Origin: an uncultured Candidatus Actinomarina sp.
GTDB lineage: Bacteria > Actinomycetota > Acidimicrobiia > Actinomarinales > Actinomarinaceae
Assembly: GCA_902555055.1 (NCBI GenBank)
Contig: CACDQN010000008.1
Coordinates: 1 to 42,333 of the forward strand
Direction: 5' to 3'
Length of the DNA stretch: 42,333 nt
In this document: piece by piece, positions 39,862 through 42,333 of the stretch
Position numbering within the stretch: the stretch's first letter is position 1
Layout of the letters: each line of letters begins with the position of its first letter
Made by a program: the position numbers and the translations under genes
Notes under the pieces: model-generated
The model's input: the letters and a program-made list of their open reading frames with translations, nothing else
Database searches by the model: none
Told to the model about the DNA's origin: nothing

Positions 39862-41100
39862 TTGTATTTAATGAATCATGTAAAAAGCTTTGTTTGGTAT
39901 TTACTTGTATTTAATATCAGTATTATAAGTTCATACTCTGTTACATATTTTAGAAATGGAACCTTTGCTTCCAATTTTAATGAACTAAACCTTAATGAAC
40001 TTAGTCTTCTTATAATTTTAAATTTATCAACCTCTTTGATTTACTATTTAATATCATTTTTAATTGGGTCTGAGTCTAAGGTATTTTTATACTTCTCAAC
40101 CTTTACTACTCAGCAATTACTATTTGTGTTTATTTTATGGTTAATAAAGTTTACGGATTTGAGTAGGTCATTTTATTTAATTCAGATAGTGACCTTTTTC
40201 ATAGTTGCACTGCTCATCATTAGAACTTTTGACAAAAACATAGATGATATCTATATTTCTTTCGATAAAGATTTGTGTAGTAAAAATAATAATTTTATAT
40301 ATTGCGATTATCAGGATTTCCCTTCTAATTTGCTTGATACACTTACAGGATTATTAAAAAGTTCAAACTTAAGAGGTTTAATTTTTAACCAAAGTGAATC
40401 AGAAAACTTAAGTTTCCATGAAGTTGTTGAAATTTCCAATTATTTTGGGATTAGTATTTATGAAATTGTAAATGATAAATACAAATTAGTTCATAAATCA
40501 ACAAGCTTAAGTAAAGTTTTAAAAAATTTTGAAGATGTTTTCTTACTTACCTTTACTCTGCCCTTTTTTCTTATTTTACTGGTTCCCCTGTCTCTAGTAA
40601 TACTTATTTTCCAAGGTAGACCAATTTTTTACACTCAAGATAGAGTGGGGCTAAATGGTAGGTATTTTAAAATTTTTAAATTTAGATCAATGAATAATAA
40701 TGTTATAGATGATGCAGATTTAAAAAAGTTAAATAAAAAAAGCAAGATAGTCTTCAAGGCAACTAATGATCCAAGAGTAACAAAACTTGGATCATTTTTA
40801 AGAAAATCAAGCTTGGATGAGCTACCTCAAGTTATCAATGTTTTAAAAAATGAGATGTCATTTATTGGCCCAAGACCGCCAATTATTAGTGAGGTAAAGC
40901 AGTATGAGCTTAAACATCTTAAAAGAATTTCAGTAAAGCCCGGGATTACTGGATTATGGCAAGTTACGTTAAGACAAGATAATAACTTTGACAGGTGGGT
41001 TGAAAAAGATATCGAATATATAGAAAACTGGTCTGTTGCTTTAGATTTTAAAATTTTATTAAAAACGTTTAATGAAATTATTGGAATGACTGGAGAGTAA
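39862..41100 (+). CDS. Undecaprenyl-phosphate sugar-1-phosphate transferase (exopolysaccharide initiating type)
   Basis: A 412-residue membrane protein of the polyprenyl glycosylphosphotransferase family (WbaP/CpsE-like). About four N-terminal helices (residues 8-115), a cytoplasmic region, then a re-entrant hydrophobic segment (VFLLTFTLPFFLILLVPLSL) leading into the catalytic core: FKIFKFRSM, LGSFLRKSSLDELPQVINVL, FIGPRPP and VKPGITGLWQV. It starts a lipid-linked glycan by loading the first sugar phosphate. It is divergent from the WecG-type gene. Confidence 0.93.
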   Translation: MYLMNHVKSFVWYLLVFNISIISSYSVTYFRNGTFASNFNELNLNELSLLIILNLSTSLIYYLISFLIGSESKVFLYFSTFTTQQLLFVFILWLIKFTDLSRSFYLIQIVTFFIVALLIIRTFDKNIDDIYISFDKDLCSKNNNFIYCDYQDFPSNLLDTLTGLLKSSNLRGLIFNQSESENLSFHEVVEISNYFGISIYEIVNDKYKLVHKSTSLSKVLKNFEDVFLLTFTLPFFLILLVPLSLVILIFQGRPIFYTQDRVGLNGRYFKIFKFRSMNNNVIDDADLKKLNKKSKIVFKATNDPRVTKLGSFLRKSSLDELPQVINVLKNEMSFIGPRPPIISEVKQYELKHLKRISVKPGITGLWQVTLRQDNNFDRWVEKDIEYIENWSVALDFKILLKTFNEIIGMTGE

Positions 41101-41161
41101 TTTCAAAAATCTCATTAAAGTTACTTTTATTTTGGTGTAATATTTTCAGGTAATCTTTTTT

Positions 41162-41234
41162 GGGTCGGTAGCTCAATCGGTAGAGCAGGAGCCTTTTAAG
41201 CTCAAGGTCGTGGGTTCGATTCCCACCCGACCCA
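41162..41234 (+). tRNA. tRNA-Lys(UUU)
   Basis: Full cloverleaf: acceptor GGGTCGG/CCGACCC, D arm GCTC/GAGC, anticodon loop CTTTTAA (TTT), T arm GTGGG-TTCGATT-CCCAC, discriminator A. Only the top anticodon-stem pair (G27-A43) is mismatched. CCA is not encoded. A run of eight T follows one base after the discriminator, likely aiding termination. Confidence 0.96.
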
Positions 41235-41284
41235 CTTTTTTTAAGTCATTTAATATAGACATATAGTATTCTTATTAAATAGTT

Positions 41285-41362
41285 GGGGGCGTGGTGAAGT
41301 CTGGAGTTCACGCCTGCCTGTCACGCAGGAGGTCGCGGGTTCGAATCCCGTCGTCCCCGCCA
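41285..41362 (+). tRNA. tRNA-Asp(GUC) with encoded CCA
   Basis: Acceptor GGGGGCG/CGTCCCC (one G-U), D arm GTGA/TCAC, anticodon stem CCTGC/GCAGG with loop CTGTCAC (GTC), T arm GCGGG-TTCGAAT-CCCGT, discriminator G, then CCA in the DNA. Its GUN anticodon makes it a queuosine substrate, relevant to the Qng1-type gene. It lies 3 bp before tRNA-Phe. Confidence 0.96.
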
Positions 41363-41365
41363 TAA

Positions 41366-41438
41366 GGCCAGATAGCTCAGTCGGTAGAGCACTTGTCTGA
41401 AAAACAAGGGGTCGGCAGTTCGATTCTGCCTCTGGCCA
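41366..41438 (+). tRNA. tRNA-Phe(GAA)
   Basis: Acceptor GGCCAGA/TCTGGCC, D arm GCTC/GAGC, anticodon stem CTTGT/ACAAG with loop CTGAAAA (GAA), T arm GGCAG-TTCGATT-CTGCC, discriminator A; CCA is not encoded. It is probably processed from one transcript with tRNA-Asp. Confidence 0.97.
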
Positions 41439-41570
41439 CAATAAACATAGGCTTATTTAGTCTTCACTAACGAACTAATTAAATTACCGAACATTTCTTA
41501 GAACATCTTGAGTATCTTGAGCCACTTGATTTAGTTGACTATGTTATCTAATGCTTTGTGAGTCAAATGT

Positions 41571-42333
41571 TTAAGGTCTACGGGGTCTACCTGGAGATTG
41601 TTCTGTAAATTCACCCATTAAACAACGAGGGAAATATGGATATTCATTTGTAATAACATAAGCATATTGATCATTTATGAATGCTCCATTACACTCATCG
41701 AGTTCACCTGAGTTCGCAATATAATTCCAATCCTCTGTATATGTACCATTAGGGGTTGTACCTTCAAGATCTAAATCTTGTTGGTTTCGTAGAGATACTG
41801 TACAGTTAGTTCCTTTTCTTGTTGTTGATGACAGTTGGTAACTGCTTTTATAGTTATTAGATTTTGAGTAATAAATTAAAAAGCCATCTTGTGCAAATCC
41901 TATTAAAACCAGATCATTACTATTGGAAAATACATCAATAAGCAACTCTGAAACACCATGATAATGGTATTCGCCTGATGGTTGGACATGTGCATTGTTA
42001 ATGTCCATTCCTAATGGAAAATCTTGTTGTAATCCTTCAACCCTGTAAACTTCACCCGAGTTACAAGTGACTGTTTCTGCTGTTCCAGGTTCAAACTTAA
42101 CTCCATTCAATGCAACCCCAGGCTCTCTAACATCTTTTGCAGTTCCTGTATATACCCCATTTAATGGAAAATTCCATATTTTGTTTTGTTCAGTTATTGT
42201 ATGAGGGTTCCCTGGATTAGGGAAACTACCTGTTCTATGATTAGGAATTGCATTACTTACAATAGTTCTAACTTCATTAGAAATAGTAACTTCTACACTG
42301 GTACCAAATTCTTCATCGTATAAGGTGTAGTCC
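41571..42333 (-). CDS. YHYH-domain secreted protein, 5' end outside the window
   Basis: The frame given in the track (TTG at 42110) continues upstream without a stop to the right edge, adding about 74 residues: ...FGTSVEVTISNEV...SNAIPNHRTGSFPNPGNP...EQNKIW...LNGVKFEPGTAE. With the downstream SGEYHYHGVSELL motif this is the YHYH domain family, found in secreted proteins of unknown function. The visible part has several Cys pairs (VTCNS, NCTVS, DECNG, RCLMG) suggestive of disulfides, and a basic PGRPRRP end. The signal peptide would lie outside the window. Function unknown. Confidence 0.82.
   Translation of the reverse strand, partial: DYTLYDEEFGTSVEVTISNEVRTIVSNAIPNHRTGSFPNPGNPHTITEQNKIWNFPLNGVYTGTAKDVREPGVALNGVKFEPGTAETVTCNSGEVYRVEGLQQDFPLGMDINNAHVQPSGEYHYHGVSELLIDVFSNSNDLVLIGFAQDGFLIYYSKSNNYKSSYQLSSTTRKGTNCTVSLRNQQDLDLEGTTPNGTYTEDWNYIANSGELDECNGAFINDQYAYVITNEYPYFPRCLMGEFTEQSPGRPRRP

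Noticed and set aside
41250-41441. A 63-aa minus-strand ORF containing a GTTGFEPATSCVTGRR-type peptide
   Set aside because: It is the antisense translation of tRNA-Asp and tRNA-Phe. This peptide pattern is a well-known artefact of calling genes across tRNA clusters.
41439-41570. Possible terminator or small RNA between tRNA-Phe and the YHYH gene
   Set aside because: Only a weak direct repeat (ATCTTGAG/ATCTTGAG) is visible. There is no convincing stem followed by a T-run.
1-42333. CRISPR arrays, insertion sequences, prophage or integrase genes
   Set aside because: No regularly spaced repeats, terminal inverted repeats, transposase or integrase motifs were seen on either strand.

Overview
The window looks like a compact, AT-rich (low GC, my estimate from reading, not a count) Actinomycetota chromosome segment, probably from a streamlined marine lineage such as Ca. 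Actinomarinales or a related acidimicrobial group. Evidence for this is a WhiB-family Fe-S regulator, a GlnR-type orphan response regulator next to a type II glutamine synthetase, the rpsF-ssb-rpsR-rplI-dnaB order, several leaderless-looking starts (a -10 box 5 to 6 nt before the ATG), and convergent genes that nearly all touch or overlap. No phage, IS element or CRISPR array was seen, and no gap between genes exceeds about 150 bases.

Layout. 1-7.2 kb: the 3' end of a penicillin-acylase-family gene, a ceramidase-like membrane protein, a cystathionine gamma-synthase-type PLP enzyme, a cytochrome P450, a nucleoside salvage group (uridine phosphorylase, ribokinase, queuosine-salvage glycosidase Qng1) and a lipoprotein MsrA. 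7.3-12.4 kb: panB, then the S6-SSB-S18-L9-DnaB operon, in which rpsR carries a one-base frameshift as sequenced, then a DMT transporter and a small IspD-like remnant. 12.4-24.8 kb: a complete sugar phosphotransferase island. It holds Enzyme I, an IspD-like cytidylyltransferase, a glucitol-type PTS operon (GutM, IIC, a detached IIBC C-terminal domain, IIB, IIA) that continues into a COG4091-type dehydrogenase and an E1-alpha/E1-beta/stand-alone lipoyl-domain set, then a mannitol PTS operon (IIC, IIB, IIA, MtlD) ending with HPr. 24.8-29.7 kb: membrane and envelope genes (GSDH-type lipoprotein, CorC/HlyC protein, lone receiver domain, NfeD-like protein) and WhiB. 29.7-36.8 kb: mrp-selA-selB (selenocysteine insertion), an IscA-type protein, GlnR divergent from GlnII, and a stand-alone Nfu N-domain. 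36.8-42.3 kb: ArgRS, two surface-glycan glycosyltransferases, a tRNA-Lys/Asp/Phe cluster and a 5'-truncated YHYH-domain gene.

How the genes work together. EI and HPr supply phosphate to two polyol PTS permeases. The mannitol branch is standard: mannitol-1-P is oxidised by MtlD to fructose-6-P. The glucitol-type branch has no recognisable sorbitol-6-P dehydrogenase. Its PTS genes run directly into a SAF-domain dehydrogenase and a thiamine-diphosphate E1 with its own lipoyl carrier but no E2 catalytic domain and no E3. This is the best candidate in the window for an undescribed system: uptake, phosphorylation, oxidation and then lipoyl-linked cleavage of an unidentified polyol. The two PTS operons share a TATTTTCCG promoter-region motif, duplicated in tandem before the mannitol operon, which suggests common control. 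Secondary leads are the frameshifted rpsR, the IspD-like pair around ptsI, a terminator hairpin inside the mtl operon, and selenocysteine machinery without selC or selD in view.
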